64,000 nucleotides of DNA, from contig NZ_AODL01000002.1 of the NCBI RefSeq assembly GCF_000525995.1, positions 186,001 through 250,000 of the forward strand, written 5' to 3'. The notes under the pieces are model-generated. The model had not been told where the DNA came from. It saw only the letters and a program-made list of their open reading frames with translations, and made no database searches. Origin of the DNA: Paenilisteria riparia FSL S10-1204 (lineage in GTDB: Bacteria; Bacillota; Bacilli; Lactobacillales; Listeriaceae). Shown piece by piece: positions 10,180 through 20,886 of this stretch (the first letter of the stretch is position 1; every line of letters begins with the position of its first letter). The position numbers and the translations under genes are program-made.

Positions 10180-13100
10180 AGAAAAATAGCAATATTAGCG
10201 TTGGGGTTTGTAGCAACTTGCACTTTTTTTTGTGACGAAAGAACCGTTACAAGCGGAGGCAGCGACTTCTTGGTCGGCAAGTTACTATAATAACACAACG
10301 CTTTCTGGCACGCCGGTCCTGAAACAAACAGAGAAAGCACTTCATTTTGATTGGGGCTATGGTTCACCAAGTTCGAAAGTTAATAAAGATAATTTTTCGG
10401 CGAAGTACGAAGCTGACATGACATTTAATGAAACAGCGACGTATCGAATTAGTGGTGTGGCGGATGATAGGGTCAAGGTCTATGTCGATGGAAAATTGGT
10501 AGTTGATAAGTGGACGAATAATGTTCACCGACTCAACGAATTGGTTAGTATTACTAAGGGAACGCACAAGATTAAAGTGGAGTACGTGGAAGTATCAAGT
10601 GCCGCGAAACTCTGGGTAGACTTTACGAAGAGTACCAATTGGAGTGCGCAATACTATCCGAACAAAACGGTGAGCTTGCCGATTAAAGGTTCTGAAGATC
10701 TCGGTGCAAAAATCAAGAAAGACTGGGGTTACGGTTCACCAAACACAGCGCTACCAGTAGATGCTTTTTCAGCAACATTTCGTAAAAATATTACGCTAAA
10801 TGCTGCGGCTGATTATCGTATTATTGGTCGTGCTGATGACGGAATTCGGGTGTATGTAGATAATAAGCTTGTGTATAATAATTTTAAACCAAGCATGGCT
10901 AATCTGAATATGACGATTCCTCTGACAGCAGGTACGCATGAAGTACGTGTAGATTATTTGGAAGCAGGCGGTGCAGCTTATATTACGGCTGACTTAGTTC
11001 CGGCGAATCAATGGAACGCGGTATATTTTCCGAACAACAATATGACAGGTACGCCGAAGCGAACAGAAAAGCTAAATACAGACAGCTACTTGAATAAAGT
11101 TTGGGGTTATGGCTCGCCAGGTGCTGGTATTGGTGTGAACAACTTTAGTGGCTTCTTCTCGAAGCAATACAATATCACGGAAGCAGGAAACTATCGCCTT
11201 GTTGGGAAAGTAGACGATGGCGTACGTGTTTATGTGGATGGAAAAGCTGTTGTAAATAGTTGGGATACATTTCAGGATAATCTGAACTATACCCTCCCGC
11301 TGACAAAAGGTAAACACCAAGTGACCGTTCAATACCGCGAAAAGACTGGAGCAGCTCATGTACAAATGAACCTTGTGAAGGCTAATGCGTGGTATGAACA
11401 GTATTTTAACAATACAACTTGGGGGCTTAGCTCGGTTTATACGACAGTGGGTTCGACATCGAATAAGCTATCGCATAAATGGGGAACTGGTTCTCCGAAT
11501 TCGAGTGTGAACAGAGACAATTTTACGGGTATTATGGATAAGCAAGTCGAAATTACTGAAGCAAAGGATTATCGCATTATTGGTAATGTAGACGATGCAA
11601 CAGCAATTTTTGTAGATGGTAAGCAGGTTGTAAACCAGACAGCACGTGGTGAATTTTATCCGGTTGTATCTTTAACAAAAGGTACTCACGACATCCGGAT
11701 TAAATTCAAAGAAGGCGGTGGAGCAGCTTATGTGAATTTTGACCTCGTCGATGCTAATTCTTGGTATGCGAAATATTATCCTAATGAAACTGTATCAGGT
11801 TTTCCATATGCATATGACGAAGTGATTGGTACAGCACTCATGAAGAACTGGGGAACTGGTTCACCGAATAGTAGCGTACCAAGTGATCATTTCTCTGCAA
11901 GAATTCACCGTCAAATCAGTGTTCCAGAGTCGTTTCACTATCGCTTTTACGGTAATGTGAAAGACGAAGCTATTATTTATATGGATGGTAAAAATATGGG
12001 TACCGTGTCTGGACAATACAACAAGGTGATTTGGATGCCAAAAGGCAAACATGCCATCTCTATTGCCTACAAGCATAAGACAGGTGCAGCGTCCATCAAT
12101 ATGAATATTGAAAAACTAGATAAATGGTTTGCGCGTTACTATAAAAACACCACATTAACAGGTGATTACGTGACGAAATCATATGACACACAAACCGCAT
12201 TTTATCAAAACTGGGCATATGGTAGTCCAGATAAAGCAATACCAACAGACAATTTCTCTGCAGTCATCGAGAAACAATACTATGCTCCAAAAGCGCAAAA
12301 CTACAATATTGTAGGTCGTGCTGATGATGGTATGCGTGTGACAATTGATGGCAAAGTTGTTTTCGATAATCGGAATCAAACTTATGTACGTGAAGAAAAC
12401 GATGTCGTAGCCTTAACGGCTGGCTGGCATAATGTCAAAGTGGAATATGTGGAACGTACAGGAGCGGCATCTATTGATTTTAATATGTTACCTTCCAACA
12501 CATGGGTGGCAAGATATTATCCAACAAATACCTTCTCTGGTCGCCCAGTTTATAAAACAATGAGTAGTATTAATGATAACTGGGGTACAGGTAGTCCAGG
12601 ACCAAGCATTCCTAGTGACAACTTCACGGCTCGCTATGAAGCAACATTAAACATGGCGAAAGATGGTAACTATGAAATAACGGGTCGCGCCGATGATCGT
12701 ATCCGTGTAAAAGTAGATGGTCAAGTTGTGTATCAGCAATGGGTAGCGGGGCTTAATAATTACAAAGAAACAATCCCGCTTTCAAAAGGAAACCATAAGT
12801 TTATCATTGAATACATGGAAGATACGGGAAGTGCAGCGCTTTCTTTCAATATCAACTATGTTACAGGCATCGAGCAAAATTATACAACAATCCCGTATAA
12901 CTACACACTTGCTTCGGCGCTAGCGAAACAAATGGCGGGATCACCGCCACCACAAACAAGCGTGAAGCCACCAAATAATTATGTTCGCAGTAATTTTGTA
13001 ACTTTAAATGCTGGTGGTGGGACAGGTAAAATGAACGCTGCAACTAGTGTGCGAGATGCGGCAAACCCGAACGCATTCCTTGTTGGACCACTCGCGAAAG

Positions 13101-13807
13101 ACGTTACTATCACCATTACAGGGACTGTAACAGGAACGGATGGCGCGAAATGGTATAAATTCAACTACACACGTGCATGGGTTAACGCCTACCAAAAAGA
13201 CGTACAATATTATATGAATCCAAACAATTTCACGAAGGGTTCTAAAGAATATTTGCAATTCCTTGTTCTATCAAAAGCAGCAGGAATCAATATTGCCGAA
13301 GTAAACAGTAAAGTTCTTGCTAACAAAGGAATCTTAACTGGAAAAGGTGCAAGCTTTGCAACTGCCGCTAGGACATATAAAGTAAATGAAATTTATTTGA
13401 TGTCGCATGCGATGTTAGAAACAGGAAATGGTTCTTCCCAACTTGCTAATGGTGTATTAGTAAGTAGTGTTGATGGCAAACCAGTAACACCTAAGACTGT
13501 ATACAACATGTATGGAATTGGCGCTGTAGATAGTAATGCGTTAAAGGGTGGTTCTGAATATGCTTACAAACAAGGCTGGGACACACCTGAAAAAGCAATT
13601 ATTGGTGGCGCGCAGTTCGTTGCGCAAAACTATGTATCAAAAGGACAAGATACGCTCTATAAAATGAGATGGAATCCCGCTAATCCTGGCGTACATCAAT
13701 ATGCAACAGATATTAAATGGGCGACAAGTCAAACAACGAGTATGTATAACATCTATAGCTTACTAACAAGCTATATTCAAAACTTTGAAGTGCCTAAATA
13801 TCAATAA
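10177..13807 (+). CDS. Secreted autolysin: seven PA14-type repeats plus GH73 glucosaminidase domain
   Basis: Exported cell-wall hydrolase of about 1,209 residues. The frame from 10177 gives a signal peptide (basic start, hydrophobic core, then EAA), joined to the main frame if one T is removed from the T8 run at 10224-10231. Counting from GTG 10232, seven repeats of about 123 residues begin near residues 14, 135, 259, 385, 508, 629 and 756. Each has WxAxYYxN, WGxGSPxxxxxxDNFSA, DDxxxVYVDGK and a KGxH strand, typical PA14 features. A proline-rich linker (near 905), an SH3b-like stretch (about 920-990) and a LytD-like glucosaminidase domain (about 1010-1185) follow. The probable catalytic glutamate is in SHAMLETGNGSS. 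The PA14 array probably binds wall carbohydrate. It ends at a bidirectional terminator shared with galU. Confidence 0.85.
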
Positions 13808-13850
13808 AAAATGCTTGGCCTAGCAGGAGACTGCCGGGTCAAGCATTTTT
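13806..13850. terminator. Bidirectional terminator between autolysin gene and galU
   Basis: AAAAATGCTTG pairs with CAAGCATTTTT around an inner GCAG/CTGC hairpin. A-runs on one side and T-runs on the other let it work on both strands between two convergent genes. Confidence 0.9.
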
Positions 13851-13851
13851 G

Positions 13852-14748
13852 TTATTTCTTCTTTTTCGTGTCTTTTTTATGAATTTCAACGTATAGCTCA
13901 TCAATCAAGCCAGCAACTTCGTCTTTAATTTCTGGATGTCTTAATGCAAATTCCATCGTTGTTTTAATAAATCCAAATTTATCTCCAACATCAAAACGTT
14001 GACCTTCAAAATCATAAGCAAACACACGTTGGATTTCATTTAAACGATTGATAGCATCTGTTAATTGAATCTCACCGCCAGCACCCGGCTCTTGTGTTTC
14101 CAAAAAGTCAAAGATTTGCGGTGTTAGTAAATATCGGCCAAGAATCGCCAAATCGGATGGAGCTTTGTCTGGATCTGGTTTTTCTACAAAACCTTTAACA
14201 TTATATAAGCCATTGCTGTATTCATTTAATGGATCAATGATACCATAACGATATGTTTCTTCGTGTGGAACGTGCTGTACACCAATGACGGAGCTATGCG
14301 TTTTTTTATATTGATCGATAAGTTGTTTGGAGCACGGTGTTTTGGACTGAACAATATCATCACCTAGCATAACGATAAATGGTTCGTTCCCTACAAAACC
14401 CTTTGCTTGCAAAATCGCATCACCTAGACCTTTTGGTTTGGACTGGCGAATGAAATGTAAATTGATATTTGTCGTTTCTTCTACCAAATGCAAGAGTTCT
14501 AGTTTATTTTTCTCACGCAAGTTATTTTCTAGTTCTGGCACAGAGTCGAAATGGTCTTCAATCGCGCGTTTTCCTTTACCGGTAACGATTAAAATATCTT
14601 CAATTCCTGATGCAACTGCTTCCTCGACGATATATTGAATCGTTGGTTTATCTACAATAGGTAAAATTTCTTTAGGCATTGCTTTTGTTGCGGGTAAGAA
14701 ACGAGTTCCAAGTCCCGCTGCTGGAATGACCGCTTTCCTTACTTTCAT
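13852..14748 (-). CDS. galU: UTP-glucose-1-phosphate uridylyltransferase
   Basis: 298-residue cytoplasmic enzyme that makes UDP-glucose from UTP and glucose-1-phosphate, supplying glucosylation and, through an epimerase, galactosylation of lipids and teichoic acids. Nucleotide-binding [16 protein letters not shown] lies near residues 13-28. [24 protein letters not shown] and GFVEKPDPD are standard GalU motifs, and the length matches the family. The ORF can start at a TTG six codons earlier, but that overlaps the Shine-Dalgarno sequence. ATG 14748, nine bases after GAAGGAG, is the right start. It is transcribed against its neighbours and is the only minus-strand gene of the WTA island. The KKDTKKKK tail is odd but harmless. 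Confidence 0.95.
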   Translation of the reverse strand: MKVRKAVIPAAGLGTRFLPATKAMPKEILPIVDKPTIQYIVEEAVASGIEDILIVTGKGKRAIEDHFDSVPELENNLREKNKLELLHLVEETTNINLHFIRQSKPKGLGDAILQAKGFVGNEPFIVMLGDDIVQSKTPCSKQLIDQYKKTHSSVIGVQHVPHEETYRYGIIDPLNEYSNGLYNVKGFVEKPDPDKAPSDLAILGRYLLTPQIFDFLETQEPGAGGEIQLTDAINRLNEIQRVFAYDFEGQRFDVGDKFGFIKTTMEFALRHPEIKDEVAGLIDELYVEIHKKDTKKKK

Positions 14749-14969
14749 AATGGCATTCTCCTTCAAAAAAAATATTGTCGTCCACGTAATTCATTATAAG
14801 GGATAAGTACGTTGATTTACAAGTTTTTGCAGGCATTGTCTTATTTCTTGTGAACGTAATTATTTAAGCCTATATGAGTGCATCCTTTTAAATTTACTGA
14901 GTCCTTGACATTTTGCTGTAATTATAATAGATTTGAGAGTGATAAATAAAAGTTTGAGGGAGAAATAGA

Positions 14970-17321
14970 ATGCTCTATGAGATTGTAAAATCAGCTGCTA
15001 TTGCAGAACCTAAAGTATCGGTTGTTATACCGGTGTATAATGTTATTCGCTACATTGATGAAACCATTGACTCTTTACTTAATCAAACATTGAACGGAAT
15101 TGAAGTTGTGCTGGTGGACGATGGCTCATCAGACGGCAGTTTAGAGCGTATTATCGAGATCGCAAATGCGCATGATAATATCGTGGTCGTTAAAGAACCT
15201 AATTCAGGGCCTGGAACCGCACGTAATAATGGTTTAGCTGTTGCTAAAGGGAAGTACATTAGTTTTGTTGATTCGGATGATATTTTGCCGGAAAAAGCCC
15301 TAGAAATCATGTATCACGCTGCTGAAACGGAGCAAGTTGGTGTTGTTACTGGGATTTCAGTAAGCTTCAATAGTAGCCGTTCGTGGTTTATCGGCGGACA
15401 TTTCAAGAAAGGGGTTTTCAAGAAAGGGCGCAAGACGCTTGTGAAAAATCCAGAGATGTTATACACGCTTGGCCCATGTAATAAATTATATCGTGCGGAT
15501 GTGGTGAAAAATATTGGTTTCCCTACATCTATTAAAGTTGCCGAGGATCATCCGTTTGTTTTAGAAGCCTATTTGAAGTCTGGCGATATATATACGGTAG
15601 ATGAAATCATTTACAATTACCGTGCGCGTGAAGATGAGGGAGATGTCTCCTTATCACAAATTGTGAAGTCAGATCCGTATGTAAGTTTTAAAGATATTAT
15701 TGAGAGTACCAAGTTATCTGATCCGCTGTTTACAAAATACGTAGAAAATCCGATTGCTCTTGCAAAAATTCGTACAGATTATTATGACCGGATTGTATCT
15801 GCTGATATTTGGCCAGCATATAAAGGAATTATCATGGAAGGCAATGCTGGAACGCAGGTCAAAATGTTCGATGCGTTTTATGAATTAGTCGATTCTATGG
15901 ATGTGAATCTCTATAATAGTCTAGGTGTATTGCAGCGCTTGTTAACATTTGAGACCATTAATCGTTATACTTTTATTAAAGAAAAAGCGCGCCCGAATTA
16001 TTTGCGAGCATTGAAATTAGCGTATAGCAAGCTTGACCCAGGTTCAATGAATAAATTGCTTTCTTCTAATTTTCCGAAAGAAGTTCGTGCTGGGCAAAAA
16101 GCGGCAAACCGTAATTCCGTGCGTCCAATTTATAATCGCTTAGCAGTTCGGAAGGCTGGAACGATGATTTCAGCTAGTTTCAAAAAAGTGGTGATTGGTA
16201 CGTGGAAGAAGATTCAAGGTATGTCGCGGAACTTCTACGCGCGCCGTATTGCGTTTCCAATTTACAAATTAGGCCAGAAGCAGAATAAAATCGTATTTTT
16301 GACGAATAAACATGATATTTTGGCGGATTCGTTTAAGGCTGTTTACGATGAAATATTGAAGCAAAAGCCTGATTACGAAGTTGTTGGCTACTTGAAACAG
16401 CCAAACCGTTCTGTTCGTGAGTTGTTAGCTCTGTACAAAGATGTGGCGACGGCGAAATATGTGTTTTTAGATGATTATTATCGCCAAATGTACGGTTTAA
16501 CGACGAACAATGGTACGGAAGTCATTCAACTTTGGCACGCAGCTGGTGCTTTCAAGAAGTTCGGTTTTAGTTCCATTGGCTATGCGGACAGTAATACGGA
16601 AAGCTTTGAACGTTCGGCGCACAAGAACTATTCAAAAGTGGTTGTTTCTTCTAGTGAAATTGTGCCGTTTTATGCGGATGCTTTTGATGTCCCAGTGAAA
16701 GACGTTGTACCTCTTGGGGTTCCGAGAACAGATCGCTTTTTCAATGAGGATTATAAAACATATATTAAAGCTTCTTTCTTAGGGAGATACCCGCATCTAA
16801 AAGGTAAAAAAATTATTACGTACGCGCCAACATTCCGCGGTGGACCAGGAGAACGTCAGAATTTTGTGATGAACTTGAACATTCGCCGTCTAGCAGAACA
16901 ACTTGGCGACGAATATGCACTGATTTTGAAGATGCATCCATCTGTTACACGAGGCGTAGGTGTTCCATTTGATTTGCAAGAGTTTGCGTTTAATATGAGC
17001 CGTGAAGACATTAATGATGTCTTAATTAATACGGATATCCTCATTACAGATTATTCTTCTGTTGTTTTTGACTTCTCCATTATGGAAAAACCGGTGTTAT
17101 TCTATGCGTACGATCTTGAGAATTATCTTGGCGAGCGTAACTTCTATTACGATTACGAAGCATTCGTACCTGGTCCGATTGTACGTACAAACGACGAGAT
17201 TATTAGCGCGATTGAGACGAATGATTTTGATTTGGATAAAGTCCGCGCATTCAAAAAACGTTTCTTCGACGATTTAGACGGAAAGTCAGCAGAACGGATT
17301 GTACGAGAATTAATTAAATAA
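14970..17321 (+). CDS. Bifunctional GT2 / CDP-polyol phosphotransferase of WTA synthesis
   Basis: 783 residues. The N-terminal 240 residues are a GT-A glycosyltransferase: VSVVIPVYNV, VLVDDGSSDGS and FVDSDDI near residue 95. The C-terminal half (about 420-780) is a TagB/TagF-type CDP-glycerol or CDP-ribitol phosphotransferase, with LWHAAGAFKKFG near 520, PLGVPRTDRFF, ITYAPTFRGG, LKMHPS and ITDYSSVVFDF near 692. Membrane binding of such enzymes is peripheral. It probably adds a polyol-phosphate unit and a sugar during main-chain assembly, as repeats with a sugar in the backbone would need; that is inference. GAGGGAG precedes ATG 14970. A terminator follows, so it may be its own transcript. Confidence 0.87.
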   Translation: MLYEIVKSAAIAEPKVSVVIPVYNVIRYIDETIDSLLNQTLNGIEVVLVDDGSSDGSLERIIEIANAHDNIVVVKEPNSGPGTARNNGLAVAKGKYISFVDSDDILPEKALEIMYHAAETEQVGVVTGISVSFNSSRSWFIGGHFKKGVFKKGRKTLVKNPEMLYTLGPCNKLYRADVVKNIGFPTSIKVAEDHPFVLEAYLKSGDIYTVDEIIYNYRAREDEGDVSLSQIVKSDPYVSFKDIIESTKLSDPLFTKYVENPIALAKIRTDYYDRIVSADIWPAYKGIIMEGNAGTQVKMFDAFYELVDSMDVNLYNSLGVLQRLLTFETINRYTFIKEKARPNYLRALKLAYSKLDPGSMNKLLSSNFPKEVRAGQKAANRNSVRPIYNRLAVRKAGTMISASFKKVVIGTWKKIQGMSRNFYARRIAFPIYKLGQKQNKIVFLTNKHDILADSFKAVYDEILKQKPDYEVVGYLKQPNRSVRELLALYKDVATAKYVFLDDYYRQMYGLTTNNGTEVIQLWHAAGAFKKFGFSSIGYADSNTESFERSAHKNYSKVVVSSSEIVPFYADAFDVPVKDVVPLGVPRTDRFFNEDYKTYIKASFLGRYPHLKGKKIITYAPTFRGGPGERQNFVMNLNIRRLAEQLGDEYALILKMHPSVTRGVGVPFDLQEFAFNMSREDINDVLINTDILITDYSSVVFDFSIMEKPVLFYAYDLENYLGERNFYYDYEAFVPGPIVRTNDEIISAIETNDFDLDKVRAFKKRFFDDLDGKSAERIVRELIK

Positions 17322-17326
17322 AAATG

Positions 17327-17375
17327 AAAAACTGGCGCATGAATGAGGTAAGAGAAGTTTATGCGCTAGTTTTAT
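17327..17375 (+). terminator. Terminator after the bifunctional WTA gene
   Basis: AAAACTGGCGCAT (ending 17340) pairs with ATGCGCTAGTTTT (17361-17373), with one G-T pair. tarI starts 50 bases later. Confidence 0.75.
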
Positions 17376-17424
17376 GTTACAATGAAACATATCAACATAA
17401 AAAACAGTTAAAGGAGATTAGAGA

Positions 17425-18138
17425 ATGATATACGCTCAAATTTTAGCTGGAGGTAAAGGTACGCGGATGGGAAACGTCAGCATGCCAAAACAGTTTCTAT
17501 CCCTTAATGGTAAGCCGATTATTGTGCATACCGTGGAGAAGTTTATTTTGAATAATCGTTTTGATAAGATTATTATTTCGTCCCCGAAGGAATGGATGAA
17601 TCACGCGGAAGATAATATTAAGAAATATGTGTCAGATGACCGTGTGGTTGTTATTGAAGGTGGCTCGGATCGAAATGAAACGATTATGAATGGCATCCGC
17701 TATATTGAGTCGAATTTTGGCTTGAATGAAGACGATGTTATTATTACGCATGACGCGGTTCGCCCGTTCTTAACGCACCGGATTATCGAGGATAACATTG
17801 ACGCGGCACTTGAAACTGGCGCGGTTGACACAGTTATCGAAGCGATTGACACGATTGTAGAATCATCGAATCATGATTTTATTACGGACATTCCAGTTCG
17901 TGATCATATGTACCAAGGTCAAACACCGCAGAGCTTCAACATTAAGAAGCTGTACAATCACTATCAGAAGCTAACGGCAGATGAGAAACAAATTTTGACG
18001 GATGCTTGTAAGATTTGCTTGCTTGCAGGAGACCACGTGAAGCTTGTGAAGGGCGAAATCTTCAATATCAAGATTACAACACCATACGATCTAAAAGTGG
18101 CTAATGCGATTGTTCAGGAGCGTATTGCCAATGATTAA
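17425..18138 (+). CDS. tarI: Ribitol-5-phosphate cytidylyltransferase TarI
   Basis: 237-residue IspD-family enzyme that forms CDP-ribitol from CTP and ribitol-5-phosphate for poly(ribitol phosphate) WTA. The CTP-binding loop [18 protein letters not shown] lies near residues 8-25. [21 protein letters not shown] and the C-terminal [11 protein letters not shown] are IspD/TarI hallmarks. The neighbouring reductase gene tells it apart from the isoprenoid enzyme IspD. AAAGGAG precedes ATG 17425. It overlaps tarJ by eight bases, the usual TarIJ coupling. Confidence 0.93.
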   Translation: MIYAQILAGGKGTRMGNVSMPKQFLSLNGKPIIVHTVEKFILNNRFDKIIISSPKEWMNHAEDNIKKYVSDDRVVVIEGGSDRNETIMNGIRYIESNFGLNEDDVIITHDAVRPFLTHRIIEDNIDAALETGAVDTVIEAIDTIVESSNHDFITDIPVRDHMYQGQTPQSFNIKKLYNHYQKLTADEKQILTDACKICLLAGDHVKLVKGEIFNIKITTPYDLKVANAIVQERIAND

Positions 18139-19156
18139 CCAAGTATACCGACTAGTATCGGAGCGACAATTCGAAGTTGCCAATGTGGATGAATCTTTGA
18201 ATGAAGATGTGGTCGTTGTTCGCCCAACCCATTTATCGATTTGTGCCGCGGACCAGCGCTATTATACCGGTTCTCGTGGAAAAGAAATGCTTTCTAAAAA
18301 ACTACCAATGGCGCTTATTCACGAAGGTATCGGCGAAATCGTGTATGACGCAACCAAAGAATTCAAACCAGGCACAAAGGTAGTCATGATTCCAAATACA
18401 CCTATGGAAACCGATCCAATTATTGATGAGAATTATTTGCGTACAAGTAAGTTCCGTTCGAGTGGTTACGATGGTTTGATGCAAGATTACGTTTTCATGC
18501 GTCGCGACCGTGTCGTTGTCCTTCCAGATGACATTAACCCACGTGTAGCCGCGTTTTCAGAACTAATCTCCGTAGCGGTCCATGCGATTTTACGATTCGA
18601 CGAGAAAGCCAATGCGAACCGCGAATCATTCGGTGTATGGGGCGACGGGAATTTAGGCTTCATCACAGCATTATTACTAAAAAATTGGTATCCAGAAAGC
18701 AAAGTTTATATTTTTGGAAAAACACCATATAAATTAGACTTCTTCTCGTTTGTCGACGAAGCTTTCTCTATCGACAACGTCCCAGAGGATTTATCCATAG
18801 ACCAAGCCTTCGAATGTGCAGGCGGACGTGGTAGCGAGTACGCAGTAAGCCAAATCATTGACCTAATCAAACCAGAAGGAACGATTTCATTACTAGGCGT
18901 ATCCGAATATCCAATCGAATTTAATTCCCGCATGGTTTTAGAAAAAGGTCTAACAGTGTATGGAAGTAGCCGCAGTGGTCGCATAGACTTCGAAAAAACA
19001 GTCGAATTCCTAAGCAAAAACAAACGCGGTGTCGAATACTTGCAAAACTTAGTAGGCGAAGTCCATACCGTAAAATGCATCCAAGACGTAATCGAAGCCT
19101 TCGAAGCCGACCTCCGCAGTCCGTGGGGTAAGAGTGTGATGGAGTGGAGAATCTAG
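18131..19156 (+). CDS. tarJ: Ribulose-5-phosphate reductase TarJ
   Basis: 341-residue zinc-type medium-chain dehydrogenase that reduces ribulose-5-phosphate to ribitol-5-phosphate with NADPH for Tar[15 protein letters not shown] contains the first zinc cysteine and a following acidic residue. [11 protein letters not shown] is the dinucleotide-binding loop, and [14 protein letters not shown] follows as in TarJ. ATG 18131 lies behind AGGAG inside tarI; the longer frame from 18104 adds residues without family support. The stop TAG falls inside the first of three 12-base direct repeats. Confidence 0.93.
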   Translation: MINQVYRLVSERQFEVANVDESLNEDVVVVRPTHLSICAADQRYYTGSRGKEMLSKKLPMALIHEGIGEIVYDATKEFKPGTKVVMIPNTPMETDPIIDENYLRTSKFRSSGYDGLMQDYVFMRRDRVVVLPDDINPRVAAFSELISVAVHAILRFDEKANANRESFGVWGDGNLGFITALLLKNWYPESKVYIFGKTPYKLDFFSFVDEAFSIDNVPEDLSIDQAFECAGGRGSEYAVSQIIDLIKPEGTISLLGVSEYPIEFNSRMVLEKGLTVYGSSRSGRIDFEKTVEFLSKNKRGVEYLQNLVGEVHTVKCIQDVIEAFEADLRSPWGKSVMEWRI

Positions 19157-19188
19157 TGCCAAACCTAGTGCCAAACCTAGTGCCAAAA
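19153..19188 (+). repeat. Three tandem 12-base repeats at the tarJ stop
   Basis: CTAGTGCCAAAC occurs at 19153-19164 and 19165-19176, and CTAGTGCCAAAA at 19177-19188. The first copy contains the tarJ stop codon. Confidence 0.9.
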
Positions 19189-19418
19189 CAGCCCGCTTAG
19201 CCCTGAAAGAGCTTGGAGCAGGCGCAGTAAAATCTCCGAAGGGCTGGCTGTTGAGGCCGGAAGCTAGAACAAGAAGGCGACGCCTACCATGCAATGTTTC
19301 CCGCAGAAAATACGACCACCAAACAACGAAACCATGCAAGCTATCGCGGAGACTTCCGCTCCATTATTCCATCACTAAACAAAACAAACAGGTGAGAACA
19401 AGTCCCATCTTTTAAGAA
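19189..19418 (+). pseudogene. Probable gene relic between tarJ and the next glycosyltransferase gene
   Basis: This gap is GC-richer than its flanks and looks like broken coding sequence. One frame, read through the 12-base repeats, gives KTARLALKELGAGAVKSPKG. A second frame after about 19255 gives QEGDAYHAMFPAENTTTK and runs to TGA near 19393. No start codon with a ribosome site is evident. I do not recognise the protein. It may be the tail of a deleted or rearranged gene. Confidence 0.35.
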
Positions 19419-19436
19419 CCAAATAACTCAACAAAT

Positions 19437-19476
19437 CAAGGGCTATATCCCATCTAATCGATATAGCCCTTTTAAC
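19437..19476 (+). terminator. Terminator before the GT2 gene
   Basis: AAGGGCTATATC pairs perfectly with GATATAGCCCTT and is followed by TTT. It lies just before the ribosome site of the gene at 19489. Confidence 0.85.
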
Positions 19477-19488
19477 GGAGGTGAACCC

Positions 19489-20868
19489 ATGAAATTTGCA
19501 ATAATAGTCCCGTTCTACAATGCCGAAGCCCGCTTAGAAATCTCAATCACAAGCATTATCAAACAATCATACAACTTCACAGAGAACATCCAAATCCTAC
19601 TCATCAATGACGGAAGCACAGATAATAGTGGCTCTATCGCCGACGAATTTGCTCAAAAACATCCAAATAATATCTATCATATCCGAATCAAAAATGGAGG
19701 TCCAGCACGCGCCAGAAACATTGGCTTAATGCATATAAAAGAAGACATTGATTTCGTTGGCTTTTTAGATGCGGATGATGTATATTCATTACATATGATA
19801 CGCGAAATGGCTCGCTTTGCCGAGAAACATGACGAAATAAACATGATAGTGCCGCCTTTCTATTATTTAGACGATTACGGTTCGCGCAGAAAAATTGGGA
19901 CACATAAACTGAACACACGATTCGAACAAGGAACCCGCGTCATTGACATTCAAAAAGAACACCAAGCCATCCATTTTTATATTGGCGGAACTTTTTTGCG
20001 TTTTAGCAGTTTGAAATATCTTGCGTTTGACGAATCGTTGCGCTTTGGTGAAGACCAGCTGTTGCTGACGAAGCTGTTGCTTGCCGATGAGAAATATGGC
20101 GTGGTGGCGAATGTTGGCTATTTTTACTACCGAAATATGAAAGAAGAGAAGTCACTTGTAAATAAATCATGGCAAAATAAATCGCGCTATCAGCCGTTTA
20201 TGGAAGCTGTTTATCAATCGTATTTACAGGAGTCCAAGTCGAAATTCGGTAAAGTGATTCCGTATGTACAATATTTGATTAGTTACCACGCAAAATTATA
20301 TTTTTATAAAGAAAATGTGTATTTTCGAGAAGTGTTGACAGAGGATGAACAGGTGGCATTTGTGTCATACTTTCAGCAGATTTTTAGTGAGATTGAGACG
20401 CGATTTATTTGGGAATTGGATACTGCACAAGTGGTGAAGGAAATGATGCTGTCACTGCGCAAAAATGGTTGGCCCATCCAGTTTGAAACGATGGAACTGG
20501 CGGATATACCTGTTGTTACGATGAGCAAGAAATGGCATAAAAATGGGCATGCGGAGCTGATTTGTCAAGTGGAAGAAGCTCGAATGGAATTGCCAGAGGA
20601 TGGCTTTTTCGCAGTGAAGACACTGTTTGCGACGAAGCAGGCGAGCGTTGTGAAACGAAAAGAAGCCCAGCTCATTTGGGATGTTGTGGTGCGGCCAGTT
20701 GGCAGCATTTCCGCGACGAAAATTAAGTTGCGTCCTTGGGAATTACGAGGAAAATGGTATTATCAAAACCCGGAGAAGAAAGTTGTATTGGAAGACTTTA
20801 ATCTAACGGTAGAGTTTAGAAAAAAAGCAAAACGGCGATTGAAGTTGAAACGAGCGCTGAATCAATAG
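19489..20868 (+). CDS. Family 2 glycosyltransferase of the WTA island
   Basis: 459-residue cytoplasmic GT-A enzyme. FAIIVPFYNAEARL, LLINDGSTDNSGS and FLDADD (about residue 93) mark nucleotide-sugar and metal binding. NGGPARARN is the usual acceptor-side loop. The domain spans about residues 1-240, and the last 200 residues resemble the C-terminal extension seen in WTA and polymer glycosyltransferases; the end is strongly basic. ACGGAGGTGA precedes ATG 19489. It heads a tight run with two polyol phosphotransferase genes and tagD, so it probably adds a sugar to WTA or its linkage unit. Sugar and linkage are not readable. Confidence 0.8.
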   Translation: MKFAIIVPFYNAEARLEISITSIIKQSYNFTENIQILLINDGSTDNSGSIADEFAQKHPNNIYHIRIKNGGPARARNIGLMHIKEDIDFVGFLDADDVYSLHMIREMARFAEKHDEINMIVPPFYYLDDYGSRRKIGTHKLNTRFEQGTRVIDIQKEHQAIHFYIGGTFLRFSSLKYLAFDESLRFGEDQLLLTKLLLADEKYGVVANVGYFYYRNMKEEKSLVNKSWQNKSRYQPFMEAVYQSYLQESKSKFGKVIPYVQYLISYHAKLYFYKENVYFREVLTEDEQVAFVSYFQQIFSEIETRFIWELDTAQVVKEMMLSLRKNGWPIQFETMELADIPVVTMSKKWHKNGHAELICQVEEARMELPEDGFFAVKTLFATKQASVVKRKEAQLIWDVVVRPVGSISATKIKLRPWELRGKWYYQNPEKKVVLEDFNLTVEFRKKAKRRLKLKRALNQ

Positions 20869-20886
20869 AGATAAGAGGTACATCGA

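Noticed and set aside
14905-14928. TTGACA and TATAAT before the bifunctional WTA gene
   Set aside because: The spacer is only 12 bases, too short for a working promoter, although each box is perfect. A sequencing loss could explain it, but that cannot be shown.
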